A stretch of 64,000 bases of DNA from Puffinus mauretanicus. Taxonomy: Eukaryota > Chordata > Aves > Procellariiformes > Procellariidae. The notes beneath the pieces are model-generated. The model worked only from the letters and a program-made list of their open reading frames with translations. It ran no database searches and was not told where the DNA came from. The translations under genes were made by a program, and so were the position numbers. Position 1 is the first letter of the stretch. Each line of letters begins with the position of its first letter. The DNA is taken from NCBI GenBank assembly GCA_023333565.1, contig JAJKFH010002859.1:310001-374000 (forward strand). Direction: 5' to 3'. Below are positions 63,410 through 64,000 of this stretch, in pieces.

Positions 63410-64000
63410 TGTATGCATGTACAAAGGCAAAGGGAAAAGACAGCAAGGTCTTTAAGACATAATATGAAATTTTAGGTTTCTAAGGTATATTCTTTTTGAA
63501 GTGTACGTGTAGTTGGGTAAAGTGAAATTTTTTTTAAAAGAATGCTGTAGCGCACATGCATGCACAGGACTCTGGGAGTATTTCTTAGGGAACCTTGAAA
63601 AACGAAGAGCTCTTCGGACCCCTTAGTGGGTGCATCAACTGTCTGTCCTAATCACTTAGTCTTTTATTATAATTGAAGTATGTAATAGCTCAAACAAAGT
63701 TAATGAGCTGCATCAGGCACATTGTATTTTTTTACGGTATATGTTCTTCTCTGCAAGAGATTTTTTAACTTATTCAACTAAATGTATAGCAGGTATAAAT
63801 CTATCGAGCTGTAATTTAGTACCTAACTTATATTAGCTGGTTATTCTCCCTGTGATTTTTACTGGATAAACTAAATGGATGAAACTTGTATGAATGGTTG
63901 AAATGTATGTTCAGCAATGACAGATTTTTCCTTTGGTCTTTATGAGCTAGTATATTATTTTTTGAGAAGCTAAGATTTTGAAGTAACTTCAGATTCATGA

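Larger units (their letters stand above)
60432..64000. other. AT-rich non-coding stretch, no gene recognised
   Basis: No exon, RNA gene or named transposon. Contents: (AAT)6 at 61185-61202; GGAGTTTACTG repeated twice near 61858-61882; a 21-base strictly alternating pyrimidine-purine stretch at 63389-63409. Open frames are under 90 codons and unrecognised. Confidence 0.6.

Noticed and set aside
1..64000. CRISPR arrays, insertion sequences, operons, rRNA or tRNA genes
   Set aside because: No spaced direct-repeat array, transposase frame, Shine-Dalgarno-led gene cluster or structural RNA signature was seen; the window is vertebrate DNA.

Overview
The window looks like ordinary non-coding nuclear DNA of a bird. 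The evidence is repeat content: a CR1 non-LTR retrotransposon whose reverse-transcriptase C-terminus can still be read, a second short CR1 3' fragment, and four solo endogenous-retrovirus LTRs of types I recognise as abundant in bird genomes. The rest is AT-rich single-copy-looking sequence with homopolymer runs and microsatellites. I cannot name the species. I found no operon, rRNA, tRNA, CRISPR array or bacterial-style gene, and no host exon that I can defend. The window is therefore either a gene-poor intergenic stretch or the inside of a very large intron.

Layout. 1-6223: AT-rich, no gene. 6229-6805: solo LTR on the minus strand with a 5-bp target-site duplication (GTTCC). 6811-13842: no gene. 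13843-13961: A/C-rich tract. 14502-14590: CR1 3' fragment, plus strand. 15952-16082: second A/C-rich tract. 16745-17606: 5'-truncated, frameshifted CR1, minus strand. 17607-24612: no gene. 24613-25748: a long (1136 bp) LTR of a different family, plus strand, containing a 182-codon open frame made partly of degenerate tandem repeats of about 48 bp. 25754-41519: no gene. 41525-42079: LTR on the plus strand, related to the first but with a different U3. 42080-59867: no confident gene; one exon-like segment near 43406-43588 and a small CpG-rich cluster near 53203-53426. 59873-60426: solo LTR, minus strand, TSD CCATC, close sister of the 6229 copy. 60432-64000: no gene.

Nothing here works together as a gene system. 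The functional candidates are regulatory: three related LTRs each keep an intact cAMP-response-element palindrome (TGACGTCA) next to a TATA box, and the 24613 LTR carries its own promoter-like region, open frame and AATAAA signal, so it could in principle make a short polyadenylated transcript by itself. Other points worth a look are several near-perfect inverted repeats, five A/C-rich tracts of the same strand polarity, and the exon-like segment. I saw no convincing new biological system.
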